Shown: positions 43,582 to 52,597, numbered from the stretch's first letter. The stretch is DNA of 64,000 nt from Rhizorhabdus sp049889055 (GCF_049889055.1 NZ_JBLTWO010000001.1:186001-250000), one strand, 5' to 3'. The notes: a model not told the origin generated them from the letters alone. Program-made: numbers and translations.

Positions 43582-45074
43582 CGCGCCGGCTGCCTGCCCT
43601 TCTCGTGTTGGCGCTTATCCTGTCGGGCTGCGACCGCAATACCCAGGACGAGAGGATCGACGTCAGCGTGATCGGTCCGCCCGCCAGGTTGCGCGATCCT
43701 GCGATCGGCATCGAACGGCTTCCCGACATCGCCCTGACCGGTGCTGTATCGCAGGGGCTCGTCAGCCTGGATGCGGCCGGGCAAGTCGTGCCGGGCATCG
43801 CCCAGCGCTGGGCGATCTCCGACGACGGGCTCTACTACACCTTTCGCATCGCCGACGAGATCATCGACGCCGACCGTGTCGCGGCACAGCTGCGCCGCCA
43901 GTTTCGCCGCCTCGACGAGACCGATCCCTCCGCCATATCGGATGCCGTAAGGGAAGTCGTCGCGGTCACCCCCGAGGTGATCGAGATCCGCCTGTCCGCG
44001 CCGCGCCCCGATCTTCTGGCTCTGCTCGCCGGCCCCGATTTCGCCCTGACGAAGAAGAGCGGCGGCACCGGCCCGCTGCTGATGGTCGGTAAGCCCGGCC
44101 GCATGGTGATCCTGCGACCGGCGGAAGCCACGGCAGGTCCGGAGCGCGATGGTGAAGAAGCCGACGCTCCCGATCCCCGCCGGATCCATCTGCGCGGAGA
44201 GCGCGCCGCACTCGCGGTCGCGCGCTATGCCGATGGCGGCGCCACGCTGGTCACAGGCGGGACCTTCGTCGACATAATGTTGCCGGCCATTGCCAAAATC
44301 TCTCCGCGTGATCTGCAGTTCGATCCCGCTAATGGCCTGTTCGGCTTTCGCGTCGGACGCGCCTCGCCGCCGATGATGGCTGCAGAAATCCGGCAGGCCC
44401 TGTCGATGTCGCTAGACCGCGACGCGATCGGTACCGCGCTCGGCATCGCCGGGTGGCGGCCCTCGCTCGACATCCTCCCGCCGGGATTGACCGACGTGGC
44501 ACAGCCCAGCCGCCCCTTCTGGGCGCAGGCCTTCGCCGACGTGCGCGGCGCGGACCAGCGGGCTCTGGCCGCACGGGCGGCAAGCGCCCGTCAGATCGTG
44601 GCGAACTGGCAGAAGCGCGCTGGGGCGACGGGTCCGTTGCGGCTCTCCGTCGACCTGCCCGCGGGCCCAGGTGCGAGAATAGTCTTCGCCGAACTTGCCA
44701 GGCAATGGCGCGCCATCGGCGTCGAAATGGTGCGCGCAGGCCCCGGTCAGCCTGCCGATCTGCGGCTGATCGACGAGGTCGCCCCGGTCGACCAGGCAGA
44801 CTGGTATCTCGCCCATTTCCGCTGCGCGCGCGGGCGCCCCTGTAGCGAGGAAGCCGATACCGCGCTCGACGAAGCCCGCCGCGCCACCGACCCCGCCGCC
44901 CGCGCGCGCTTCGTGGCGGAGGCGGAGCAGCGGCTGACCGCGCTGGGTCCCTTCATCCCCCTCGCTCAACCGGTGCGGTGGTCGCTGGCAGCGCAAGGTC
45001 TGAACGGCTTTCAGACCAATTCACGGGCCGTTCACCCGCTTGCGCCGCTTATGGGGAACCAGCGGCGCCGATGA
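43578..45074 (+). CDS. Lipoprotein solute-binding protein, family 5-like, copy 2 (divergent)
   Basis: The 498-residue protein has a lipoprotein signal (LVLALILSGCDRN) and a weaker family-5 solute-binding pattern: VVPGIAQRWAISDDGLYYTF, IRQALSMSLDRDAIG and FIPLAQPVRWSLAA. It starts inside the end of the previous SBP gene and is evidently a diverged partner. The mid-region is shorter in recognisable ligand-binding strands than copy 1. The two may form a heteromeric or alternative binding pair. No transport genes are near; DUF4112 follows after 34 bp. Confidence 0.78.
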   Translation: MTRRLPALLVLALILSGCDRNTQDERIDVSVIGPPARLRDPAIGIERLPDIALTGAVSQGLVSLDAAGQVVPGIAQRWAISDDGLYYTFRIADEIIDADRVAAQLRRQFRRLDETDPSAISDAVREVVAVTPEVIEIRLSAPRPDLLALLAGPDFALTKKSGGTGPLLMVGKPGRMVILRPAEATAGPERDGEEADAPDPRRIHLRGERAALAVARYADGGATLVTGGTFVDIMLPAIAKISPRDLQFDPANGLFGFRVGRASPPMMAAEIRQALSMSLDRDAIGTALGIAGWRPSLDILPPGLTDVAQPSRPFWAQAFADVRGADQRALAARAASARQIVANWQKRAGATGPLRLSVDLPAGPGARIVFAELARQWRAIGVEMVRAGPGQPADLRLIDEVAPVDQADWYLAHFRCARGRPCSEEADTALDEARRATDPAARARFVAEAEQRLTALGPFIPLAQPVRWSLAAQGLNGFQTNSRAVHPLAPLMGNQRRR

Positions 45075-45108
45075 GCGCTGTGACGGCATGACAACGGGAA
45101 GAGACAGG

Positions 45109-45543
45109 ATGCGGACCACCTCCGCCACGTTCGAAGAGCTTCAGAAGCGGGTGCCCGGCATGGGCTCCGACCCCGCCTCGGTCCGCCGCCGGATCGAAGC
45201 GATGGAGGGATTGCTCGAACGCATGTTCGTGGTCCCCGGTATCAACCGTCCCGTGGGGCTGGACGTGATGCTCGATCTGATTCCGGTGGTGGGGCCCGCG
45301 ATCGCCGCCGTGATGGGCAGTTGGCTCGCTTGGGAGGCGCGCAATCTCGGCATGTCGAAATGGCAGATGACCCGCATGTTCGGCAATGTCGGCATCGATC
45401 TGCTGCTCGGCGCCATACCGTTCGTCGGCGCTATCCCCGATTTCTTCTTTCGGTCGAACAGCCGCAACCTGAAGATGATCAAGCGGCACCTGGAAAAGCA
45501 TCACCCCGCCCATGTCACCATCGACGGTGTCGTGAACCGCTGA
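45109..45543 (+). CDS. DUF4112 membrane protein
   Basis: The 144-residue protein matches DUF4112: RIEAMEGLLERMFVVPGINRPVGLD, then a hydrophobic segment LIPVVGPAIAAVMGSWLAW and NVGIDLLLGAIPFVGAIPDF, giving two membrane helices with a soluble N terminus, and a terminal KRHLEKHHP. Function is unknown. ATG 45109 has GGAAGAGACAGG upstream; ATG 45088 is possible. It lies just behind the two solute-binding protein genes and may be cotranscribed. Confidence 0.82.
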   Translation: MRTTSATFEELQKRVPGMGSDPASVRRRIEAMEGLLERMFVVPGINRPVGLDVMLDLIPVVGPAIAAVMGSWLAWEARNLGMSKWQMTRMFGNVGIDLLLGAIPFVGAIPDFFFRSNSRNLKMIKRHLEKHHPAHVTIDGVVNR

Positions 45544-45578
45544 TCCGGCCGCTGTTGGGTAATATCCGAAAAAGGGAA

Positions 45579-45598
45579 GGCGGCCCCGCAGGGCCGCC
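45579..45598. terminator. Bidirectional terminator between DUF4112 and csbD genes
   Basis: GGCGGCCC (45579-45586), loop CGCA, GGGCCGCC (45591-45598) is a perfect 8-bp stem. On the minus strand it is followed by TTCCCTTTTTC, so it would best terminate the CsbD gene transcript; it may also serve the DUF4112 side. Confidence 0.7.
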
Positions 45599-45604
45599 CT
45601 CGCT

Positions 45605-45784
45605 TCAGACTCGGTTGATCGCACCCTTCACGTCGCCCTTGGCTTTTTGCAGATCGCCCTTGGTTTCCTGCGCATCGCCCTCGGCAGTGATATCGGGCCG
45701 GTCGAGCGCCTCGCCGACGGCGCGCTTCGCCTTGCCGATCAGTTCGTTGGTGTGACCCTTGATCTTGTCGCTCATCTCACCCAT
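45605..45784 (-). CDS. CsbD-family stress protein
   Basis: This 59-residue protein reads MGEMSDKIKGHTNELIGKAK and continues with a second KGDLQKAKGDVKGAINRV repeat-like half. The lysine-rich, helical KGxxxExxGKAK pattern is that of the CsbD family, small abundant proteins induced by the general stress response. It is too short for most gene finders. ATG 45784 has GGAGAG upstream; ATG 45775 would remove three residues. A promoter resembling the EcfG (general stress) type lies at 45831-45855, and a terminator follows the stop. Confidence 0.85.
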   Translation of the reverse strand: MGEMSDKIKGHTNELIGKAKRAVGEALDRPDITAEGDAQETKGDLQKAKGDVKGAINRV

Positions 45785-45830
45785 CGCAACTCTCCACCAG
45801 ACCGCGAACCATTTCAGCGGTCCGAGGTAG

Positions 45831-45855
45831 AACGCCCGAACCGGTTTCGGGCTCC
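45831..45855 (-). promoter_or_regulatory. EcfG-like general stress promoter for csbD
   Basis: On the minus strand GGAGC (45855-45851), 16 bp and CGTT (45834-45831) match the alphaproteobacterial EcfG/sigma-ecf consensus GGAAC-N16/17-CGTT with one mismatch. It is 47 bp upstream of the csbD start, and CsbD proteins are known EcfG targets. The spacer contains an inverted repeat (CCGAAACCGGTTCGG), which may simply be chance. Confidence 0.6.
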
Positions 45856-45889
45856 AATGCGCTGGAAAATGAGCGAGCGAGCGCCCCCT

Positions 45890-46630
45890 TCAGGCTTTTG
45901 CGCGGGCGTCCGCAATCGCTTTTTTCAAGGCGTCATAGCCCACCGCGCCCTTCAGCATCTGACCGTTGACGACGAAGGTCGGCGTCGCCAGCGAGTCGTC
46001 GATCCGCCCGGCGAGGGTGAGATTGTTACGCAGTTCCGCAGTCACTGCGTCGCTCTCGACATCCTTCTGAACCTTCGCCAGATCGAGTTTCATCGACCGC
46101 AGCACCTGAGAGACCTTGTCCCCATCAGGGCGCCCGGCGGCGAACATCTTCTCGTGAAACTCGCGGAAAGCGCCCTGCTGCGCGGCTGCCAGACTGGCCT
46201 TGGCAGCGATCTCGCTGCCCGGACCGAGAATCGGGATCTCGCGCCAGACGACCCTGAGCTTGGGATCGTCGGCGAGCAGGCGGTCGACATCGGGAACGCT
46301 GGTCCGGCAATAGCCACAGGCATAATCGCTGAACATCACCAGGGTGACATCGCCCTTCGGATTGCCGGCCCAGGCCGATGCGAAGGGGGTTTCCAGCGCA
46401 GCTTTGTTCGCCGCATAGGCACCTTCGCTCTGCTTCTCGCGGTAACGCTCGATCGCCTGTGGAATGATCTCGGGATGTTCGAGGATATAATCGCGCACGA
46501 TCGCCTCGACATCGGCCTTGCGCGATATGCGCGGCGATGCGCCCGATTGCGCATACCAGAGCGAGGCCGCGCCGACGGCGATGACGGCGCCGGTCACGAT
46601 CGAAACGGCAATGCGGCTGTTGTTCTGCAT
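45890..46630 (-). CDS. DsbA-family thioredoxin-fold protein
   Basis: The 246-residue protein has an N-terminal membrane/signal anchor (IAVSIVTGAVIAVGAASLW), then a helical spacer (KADVEAIVRDYILEHPEII) typical of the ScsC/DsbG-like group, and a DsbA fold with the CGYC redox motif in FSDYACGYCR and the cis-Pro loop ATPTFVVNG. It probably acts in the periplasm as a disulfide oxidase or isomerase. It lies 14 bp downstream of the M48 protease gene, in the same direction, suggesting joint roles in envelope protein quality control. Confidence 0.88.
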   Translation of the reverse strand: MQNNSRIAVSIVTGAVIAVGAASLWYAQSGASPRISRKADVEAIVRDYILEHPEIIPQAIERYREKQSEGAYAANKAALETPFASAWAGNPKGDVTLVMFSDYACGYCRTSVPDVDRLLADDPKLRVVWREIPILGPGSEIAAKASLAAAQQGAFREFHEKMFAAGRPDGDKVSQVLRSMKLDLAKVQKDVESDAVTAELRNNLTLAGRIDDSLATPTFVVNGQMLKGAVGYDALKKAIADARAKA

Positions 46631-46644
46631 GGTGATCCCGAAGC

Positions 46645-48018
46645 TCAGCGCTTGCGGTCACGCGCCGATGCGCGCGCCGCAAGGGCGATGTCCTCGGCCC
46701 GGATATAGTCCGACGTGCCGCGCGGCAACCGCGACATGGCCGCTTCCGCGCTAGCGACCGCCAGTCCCATATTACCGGTCAGCGCATAGCGCTCGGCCGT
46801 GGCGAGCTGTGCGCGTGGCTCGTCGCCCAATCGGGCATAGGCCATGCCGAGCGTGTACCAGGCGAAAGGATTGTCCCGATCGCGTGCGACGGCAACCTTC
46901 AGCACATCGCGCGCTTCGTCGAGATTGGCGCGATCCTCGGTCGCGAGCAGGGCATGGCCGAGCAGCGAGGCAATCAGCGGCGAGGCGCGCGAGCCCTGCA
47001 CCGCCATCCGCAACGGTCCGATCGCTTCCTTGGGCTTGCCGGACTCAAGCAGGATCTGCCCCTGCAATTCGCGAAAATAGGGGTCGGCGGGTGCCATGGC
47101 GACCAGCTTGTCGACCTCCTGAAGCGCCTTGTCGGGATAGGCGCCGCGATGCCAGGCATAGGCCCGCGCATAATGCGCCGCCATGCTCTGGTCGCTTTCG
47201 GGATATTTGCGCAGCGCCGACGTGGGATCGTCCATATAACCGATCAGCTTGGCCTTGATCCGCAGGAAGCGCGCCTCGAGCGCGGGATCGGTTCGCTTCT
47301 CATAAGCTGGGGACTTCAAAACGTCGGCCTTCAGCGTCGCCTCGCGGTCGCCCGACAGGGGGTGGGTCTGCATGAAAGGGTCGACCTGGGCATAGGTCGA
47401 GGCGTAGCGATACTCCTCCTGCTTCAGCTTCAGGAAGAAGCTGAGCATTCCCTTTCCCGAGATATTGGCCTTCTCGAGGAAACTGACACCGGCGGCATCG
47501 GCGCTGGCCTCCTGAACGCGGTTGAAGGCGAGATATTTGCCCATGGCCGCTTGCTGGCCCGCCATCATCACGCCCATGCCCGCCTCGCCCGCGCCGGCGA
47601 CGGCAGCGGCCGCGCCGATCAGCAACGACAGGATGGAAATGCCGGTGGCACCCTTGGCGCCTTCACCGTTACGGATGATGTGGCCACCGGTGATGTGGCC
47701 GAGTTCGTGCGCAATGACGCCCTGGATTTCGTTGGTGTTGTCGGCCCGCTCGATCAGGCCGCTGTGAATATACACCGCCTGTCCGCCGGCGACGAAGGCG
47801 TTGATCTCCTTGTCGCCGATCAGGATGATGTCGACATTGCCCGGCTGGAGCCCGGCGGCGGCGATGATCGGTGCCGCGATGTCCTTGAGATAGGCCTCGG
47901 TTTCAGCGTCGCGCAGGATCGACTGGGCAGCGACCGGCTGGGCGGTCAGCGACAGGGCGAGCGCCGCAATCAGCAGACTCCGTAACAGGCCGAACAGCGA
48001 TCCTTGCCGATGCTTCAT
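46645..48018 (-). CDS. M48-family metalloprotease with TPR domain (BepA-like)
   Basis: The 457-residue protein has a signal peptide (LLRSLLIAALALSLTAQPVAA), a peptidase M48 domain with zinc motif HELGH in GVIAHELGHITGGH and the third ligand Glu in EASADAAGVSFL, and a C-terminal part with tetratricopeptide repeats (PYFRELQGQILLESGKPKEA, NPFAWYTLGMAYARLGDEP). This is the layout of BepA/YfgC, which degrades or assists outer-membrane proteins such as LptD. It should be periplasmic. The DsbA-family gene follows in the same direction. Confidence 0.9.
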   Translation of the reverse strand: MKHRQGSLFGLLRSLLIAALALSLTAQPVAAQSILRDAETEAYLKDIAAPIIAAAGLQPGNVDIILIGDKEINAFVAGGQAVYIHSGLIERADNTNEIQGVIAHELGHITGGHIIRNGEGAKGATGISILSLLIGAAAAVAGAGEAGMGVMMAGQQAAMGKYLAFNRVQEASADAAGVSFLEKANISGKGMLSFFLKLKQEEYRYASTYAQVDPFMQTHPLSGDREATLKADVLKSPAYEKRTDPALEARFLRIKAKLIGYMDDPTSALRKYPESDQSMAAHYARAYAWHRGAYPDKALQEVDKLVAMAPADPYFRELQGQILLESGKPKEAIGPLRMAVQGSRASPLIASLLGHALLATEDRANLDEARDVLKVAVARDRDNPFAWYTLGMAYARLGDEPRAQLATAERYALTGNMGLAVASAEAAMSRLPRGTSDYIRAEDIALAARASARDRKR

Positions 48019-48066
48019 GCCTATTGTCTCTCCGGGCGCGGGCCTTAACCCGGCGTGAAGCGTGGA

Positions 48067-48092
48067 GGCGGGCTCCGCATAGGAAGCCCGCC
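48067..48092 (-). terminator. Hairpin after rne
   Basis: GGCGGGCT (48067-48074) pairs with AGCCCGCC (48085-48092) around a 10-nt loop, 9 bp beyond the rne stop. There is no T-run, so it could be a weak terminator or an mRNA-end stabiliser. Confidence 0.45.
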
Positions 48093-48100
48093 CCGCACGA

Positions 48101-50815
48101 TCAGGCGCCGAACGTCCGCTGCCACCAGCCGCGGCGCGGCGGCGACGAGGGCTCGTCCTCGGCCTCGGCGGCAGGCGCGCTTTCGGTCTGCTCCTCCTGG
48201 ACCCGTGCCGACGGCACAGGCTCGGATGCCGGTGCGACAGCAGCGGCCTCCTCGCTGGGCGCGTCGACCACCGCTTCGGCGGTCAGTTCGGCATTTGCCG
48301 GGGTGCTCTTGGCCTTGGCACGGCTGCGACGCTTGGGCGCAGGCTTCGTCTCGGCCTCGACAGGCGCATCGGCAGTATCGGCAACGGCTTCCTCCGTAGC
48401 CGGTGCTTCAGCGTCAGCCTTCTTGCGGCGACCGCCACGGCGCGGCTTGGGCGCGGCTTCGATCGCTTCCGGTGCCGGAGCATCTTCGGCAGCGACCTCG
48501 ACCGGTGCTTCGGCCACCGCCTCGGCAGCTACCGCTTCGACGACCTGAGGAGCGGCGTCGGCCTTGCGGGCACGCGGCCGACGACGGGCCTTGGGCTTGG
48601 CCTCCTCGGCGGGGCCGTCGGCAGTCTCCACGGCCGGAACCTCGGCTGCGGGTGCTTCGACAACTGCTCCATCCGAGCCTTCCGATGCGGTTGCCCCTTC
48701 GACGACCGTCTCGCCTTCGGTCGAGGCAGTGGCATCGTCGCCACCCCGACGTCGACCGGACCGGCGACCGCGACGACGGCGGCGCGGCTCGGCGGCCTCT
48801 TCGTCGGCGCCATCCTCGGCCATATTCGCCGGCCGCTCGTCGCCATCGGTCGGTTCGGAAGCCTCGCCTTCCTCACCCTCGCGGGTGCCGTCGGCCTGTC
48901 CCTCCTGATCGCGACCACGACCGCCGCGACGACGGCGGCGACGACGGCGACGACGACCGCCGTCGCCCCGCTCGCCTTCGTCCTGACCGTCGCCCTCGGC
49001 TTCGGCCTCTTCTTCTTCGACTTCGACCTCGTCCTCTTCCTCTTCGATATCGTCATCGATCTCGATCGGCAGCGGCGTGGGCAGGCGCGGCGCGTGGCTC
49101 GGCGGCGGGCCGCCGGCTTCTACGCTCATCCGTGCGCCCTCCAGCGTGCCGTCGGACAGGATTTCGATGATGACGCCGTAGCGCTCCTCGATCTCCGCCA
49201 GTTCGGCGCGCTTCCGGTTGAGCACGTAGAAGGCCGCTTCCTGGCTGGCGCGCAGCAGCAGACGCGAACCACGGCCGCGGGCGGCCTCGTCCTCGAGCAT
49301 GCGCAGCGCGGACAGGCCGGCCGACGAGGCAGTACGGATCAGGCCGGTGCCTTCGCAATGCGGGCACTGGCGGGTCGACGCCTCGAGCACGCCGGTGCGC
49401 AGGCGCTGGCGGCTCATCTCGAACAGGCCGAAGCTGGAGATACGGCCGACCTGAATGCGGGCGCGATCGTTCTTCAGCGCCTCCTTCATCGCCTTCTCGA
49501 CCTTACGGATGTTCGATCCGTTCTCCATGTCGATGAAGTCGATGACGATCAGCCCGGCCATGTCGCGCAGACGGAGCTGGCGGGCGATCTCATGAGCGGC
49601 TTCGAGGTTCGTGGCGGTCGCCGTCTGCTCGATATTATGCTCGCGGGTGGACCGGCCCGAGTTGATGTCGATCGACACCAGCGCTTCGGTCGGATTGATG
49701 ACCAGATAGCCGCCCGACTTCAGCTGGACGACCGGCTGGTACATCGCCGCAAGCTGGTCCTCGACGCCGAAGCGCTGGAACAGCGGCACCGCGTCCGCAT
49801 AAAGCCCGACCTTCTTGGCGTGGCTGGGCATCAGCAGCTTCATGAAGGCGCGCGCCTGGCGATAACCTTCCTCGCCCTCGACGATCACCTCATCAATGTC
49901 GCGGTTGTAGATGTCGCGGATCGCGCGCTTGATCAGGTCGCTGTCGCCATAGATCAGCGCCGGCGCCTGCGACCCCAGCGTGTTCTCTCGAATCTCGTCC
50001 CACAGGCGGGCGAGATAGTCGAAGTCGCGCTTGATCTCGGTCTTGGTGCGCTGGAGACCGGCGGTGCGGACGATGCAGCCCATCGTGCGCGGCAGCGCGA
50101 GTTCGGTCATGATCGACTTGAGCCGCTTGCGGTCGGCAGCGTTCGAAATCTTGCGGCTGATGCCCCCGCCATGGCTGGTGTTGGGCATCAACACGCAATA
50201 GCGGCCGGCCAGCGAGAGATAGGTGGTCAGGGCCGCGCCCTTGTTGCCACGCTCTTCCTTGACGACCTGGACGAGCAGGACCTGCCGGCGGCGGATAACG
50301 TCCTGGATCTTGTAGCGGCGGCGCAGGTTCATGCGGCGCTGGCGGAGATTCTCCACGGCGCCATCGTCCGATCCGCCGCCGACCGACTCGCGGCGGGGGC
50401 GCGGCGCGTCCTCATCATCGCCCTCGCCGCCTTCGGCATGGGCGCCCTCGTCATCCTGATCGGCGTCTTCGTCGGCTTCGTCGCCATCATCGGATTCGCG
50501 GGCACGCAGCGCCTCTTCCTCGGCGGCGTGCTCGGCTTCCTCGCGCAGGAGCGCTTCGCGGTCCTCTTTCGGGATCTGATAATAATCGGGATGGATTTCG
50601 GAAAAGGCCAGGAAGCCGTGGCGGTTGCCGCCATAATCGACAAAGGCTGCCTGGAGCGACGGCTCGACGCGCGTCACCTTGGCGAGATAGATATTTCCTT
50701 TGAGCTGCTTGCGCTCGGCCGACTCGAAGTCGAATTCCTCAATACGGTTCCCTTGTACGACCGCCACGCGGGTTTCCTCCCGGTGGCGAGCGTCGATAAG
50801 CATGCGGGTTGTCAT
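48101..50815 (-). CDS. rne: Ribonuclease E
   Basis: The 904-residue endonuclease processes rRNA and mRNA and scaffolds the degradosome. From the N terminus: S1 domain (about 35-200) interrupted by an acidic Asp/Glu-rich insert at about 95-160, as in other alphaproteobacteria; 5'-sensor/RNase H-like region; DNase I-like catalytic part with Asp ligands in SIDINSGRST and VIDFIDMEN; zinc-link CPHC in RQCPHCEGTG. The C-terminal third (about 560-904) is disordered, acidic then rich in Arg/Ala/Pro, with RRRRRRRRGGRGRD. The start at 50815 (MTTRMLIDARHREETR) has GGAGAGC upstream. Autoregulation by its leader is likely. Confidence 0.95.
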   Translation of the reverse strand: MTTRMLIDARHREETRVAVVQGNRIEEFDFESAERKQLKGNIYLAKVTRVEPSLQAAFVDYGGNRHGFLAFSEIHPDYYQIPKEDREALLREEAEHAAEEEALRARESDDGDEADEDADQDDEGAHAEGGEGDDEDAPRPRRESVGGGSDDGAVENLRQRRMNLRRRYKIQDVIRRRQVLLVQVVKEERGNKGAALTTYLSLAGRYCVLMPNTSHGGGISRKISNAADRKRLKSIMTELALPRTMGCIVRTAGLQRTKTEIKRDFDYLARLWDEIRENTLGSQAPALIYGDSDLIKRAIRDIYNRDIDEVIVEGEEGYRQARAFMKLLMPSHAKKVGLYADAVPLFQRFGVEDQLAAMYQPVVQLKSGGYLVINPTEALVSIDINSGRSTREHNIEQTATATNLEAAHEIARQLRLRDMAGLIVIDFIDMENGSNIRKVEKAMKEALKNDRARIQVGRISSFGLFEMSRQRLRTGVLEASTRQCPHCEGTGLIRTASSAGLSALRMLEDEAARGRGSRLLLRASQEAAFYVLNRKRAELAEIEERYGVIIEILSDGTLEGARMSVEAGGPPPSHAPRLPTPLPIEIDDDIEEEEDEVEVEEEEAEAEGDGQDEGERGDGGRRRRRRRRRRGGRGRDQEGQADGTREGEEGEASEPTDGDERPANMAEDGADEEAAEPRRRRRGRRSGRRRGGDDATASTEGETVVEGATASEGSDGAVVEAPAAEVPAVETADGPAEEAKPKARRRPRARKADAAPQVVEAVAAEAVAEAPVEVAAEDAPAPEAIEAAPKPRRGGRRKKADAEAPATEEAVADTADAPVEAETKPAPKRRSRAKAKSTPANAELTAEAVVDAPSEEAAAVAPASEPVPSARVQEEQTESAPAAEAEDEPSSPPRRGWWQRTFGA

Positions 50816-51245
50816 CAAAAGCTCTCCGAACGCGGCGGCCCGTCCAGTGATGGTGGCCGCTCGCGCGATGTGCAAAGGACGGAATGCGGGCCGGCGCGGC
50901 AAACCGCATCGTCACCGAAAATTCCGCCGAAGTTGAAAACTGGATATGTGCAGCCGTCGCAAAGTCATCTCCGGCGCGATGCGCCGGAAGGCAGGCTCCG
51001 TTCCGAAAGCCGGCGAAGGGCCGGCAGTCTTCGGAACGGGGCGAATAATGACTCATACGATCGTCAACCTGTTACGCCGCCGCCGAAAGGCAGCGGAAAA
51101 GCCGGTTCGGCAAGGAGATCCCAACGATATGCGAGGATCGGCCGACGTCCGGACGAAAACTGCTAGCATCCGGCGGCGTTCTCGGCAAGGCATCAGCATG
51201 ACTGGACAAGCATGGCCTCGCTTTGGTTAAACTATTGCGGCCGTT
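50816..51245. promoter_or_regulatory. Divergent rne-amiC control region (430 bp, no gene seen)
   Basis: No supported gene lies here. The stretch must hold the promoters of both rne (minus) and the amidase gene (plus). It contains two stable inverted repeats: CCGGCGC-GAT-GCGCCGG (50971-50987) and CCGTTCCGAA...TTCGGAACGG (50998-51039) enclosing GCCGGC-N5-GCCGGC. Both would be in the rne 5' leader if transcription starts upstream of about 51040. The rne leader would then be some 200 nt or more, comparable to the autoregulatory rne leader known in E. coli. Confidence 0.5.
50998..51039 (-). ncRNA. Nested stem-loop in the presumed rne 5' leader
   Basis: An outer 10-bp perfect stem (CCGTTCCGAA with TTCGGAACGG) encloses an inner perfect 6-bp stem (GCCGGC with GCCGGC, 51009-51014 and 51020-51025). 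Such a long structured element 180 nt upstream of rne suggests an RNase E-sensitive leader element, but function is inferred. It could equally be a bidirectional terminator-like structure. Confidence 0.4.
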
Positions 51246-52526
51246 GTGAAGCTGTTGGCCTGTTCGGGCCCAAACGTCGTGCGTGGGACCATTTTGCCGG
51301 GATTTGTCATCAGCCAGCGTCTCATCATCGCTCTGACCGCACTTCTGCTCCTGTTTTCGGGAGCGGCGCATGCGGCCTCGACGGTAACCGCGATCGATAT
51401 CGCCGAGACCAGCCTCACGCTGCGCTTCGATGCGCCGGTGGCGACGGCGTCGGCCTTCGTCTTGACCGGACCGCAACGAATCGCTGTGGACCTGCCCGGC
51501 GCTCGGATGGGACGCGTCACCGCCTCGGGCGGGCTGATCGCGGCGACCCGCCATGGCCAATATGATCCGGATACGGCGCGCGTGGTGTTCGAGCTGACCA
51601 AGGCGGCCGTCGTCGGTGACGCGACCTTCTCGGAAGACCACCGCGCTCTGACCCTGACGCTGAAGCCCGTCAGCGAAAGCCTGTTCGCCCGCGCCGTCCG
51701 CAAGGGCCGCCAGCTGTTCGGGCTCGACGATCGCGCGGCCTCGGCGCGCGGCGCGCAGAGCGGCGGCATTACCGTTCCGCTCGACCCGCCCAAGCCGCTG
51801 CCCGTTCCAGCCGTGTCGGGTGCCCGTGGGACCAAACGGCCGCTGGTGGTGATCGATGCGGGCCATGGCGGCCATGATCCGGGCTCGCAATCGGCGGACG
51901 GCCGCACCAAGGAAAAGGACGTGGCGCTCGGCATCGCGCGCGCCATCCGCGACGAGCTGGTCGCGTCAGGCCGGGTCCGCGTCGCCCTGACGCGCAGCGA
52001 CGACCGCTTCCTCGTGCTCGGCGAGCGACGCGAGATCGCGCGGCGGCTGAAGGCCGACCTGTTCATCTCGGTCCATGCCGACAGCGCGGCCAACGCGGCC
52101 GCTCGCGGCGCCAGCATCTATACCCTGTCCGAGGTGGCGTCGGACCGGGTGGCGGCCCAGCTCGCGGCCAAGGAAAATCGTGCCGACATCCTCAACGGCG
52201 TCGATCTCGGCGGCGAGAATAACGAGGTGTCCTCGATCCTGCTCGACCTGGCTCAACGTGAGACGATGAACATCTCGTCGCAATTCGCGACGCTGTTGCA
52301 GCGGGAAATGGCGTCCACCGTCCATTTCAAGGATGAGGCACACCGCTTCGCCGGCCTGATCGTGCTCAAGGCGCCGGACGTACCCTCCGTGCTGCTGGAG
52401 ACCGGCTATATCTCGAACGATGGCGACCTCGCTTTGCTGCTGTCGCCGCAATATCGGCGGAACATCGCGATCGGCGTGCGCAAGGCGGTGGAGATCCATT
52501 TCGCCAAGCGGCTGACCGGCGAATGA
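51246..52526 (+). CDS. N-acetylmuramoyl-L-alanine amidase (AmiC-type)
   Basis: The 426-residue hydrolase cuts the amide bond between MurNAc and the stem peptide, mainly for daughter-cell separation. A signal segment (LIIALTALLLLFSGAAHA, ending about residue 44) is followed by an AMIN domain (about 46-145) that targets the septal wall, and an Amidase_3 catalytic domain (about 200-420) with zinc ligands in DAGHGGHDPG (His), EKDVALG (Glu) and SVHADS (His) and catalytic Glu in LLETGYISN. The start is uncertain: GTG 51246 or GTG 51279. PBP1A follows in the same direction after 71 bp. Confidence 0.9.
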   Translation: MKLLACSGPNVVRGTILPGFVISQRLIIALTALLLLFSGAAHAASTVTAIDIAETSLTLRFDAPVATASAFVLTGPQRIAVDLPGARMGRVTASGGLIAATRHGQYDPDTARVVFELTKAAVVGDATFSEDHRALTLTLKPVSESLFARAVRKGRQLFGLDDRAASARGAQSGGITVPLDPPKPLPVPAVSGARGTKRPLVVIDAGHGGHDPGSQSADGRTKEKDVALGIARAIRDELVASGRVRVALTRSDDRFLVLGERREIARRLKADLFISVHADSAANAAARGASIYTLSEVASDRVAAQLAAKENRADILNGVDLGGENNEVSSILLDLAQRETMNISSQFATLLQREMASTVHFKDEAHRFAGLIVLKAPDVPSVLLETGYISNDGDLALLLSPQYRRNIAIGVRKAVEIHFAKRLTGE

Positions 52527-52597
52527 CGCCCCGCGCCCCGGTCCCGGCCGCCCGGTGGCCCGCTTCCAAAGCCCCACAAACCTGCTAGAGCGCGCCA

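Noticed and set aside
48101..49170. Long plus-strand reading frames opposite the end of rne
   Set aside because: They are opposite-strand reflections of the Arg/Ala/Glu-rich RNase E tail; no domain pattern.
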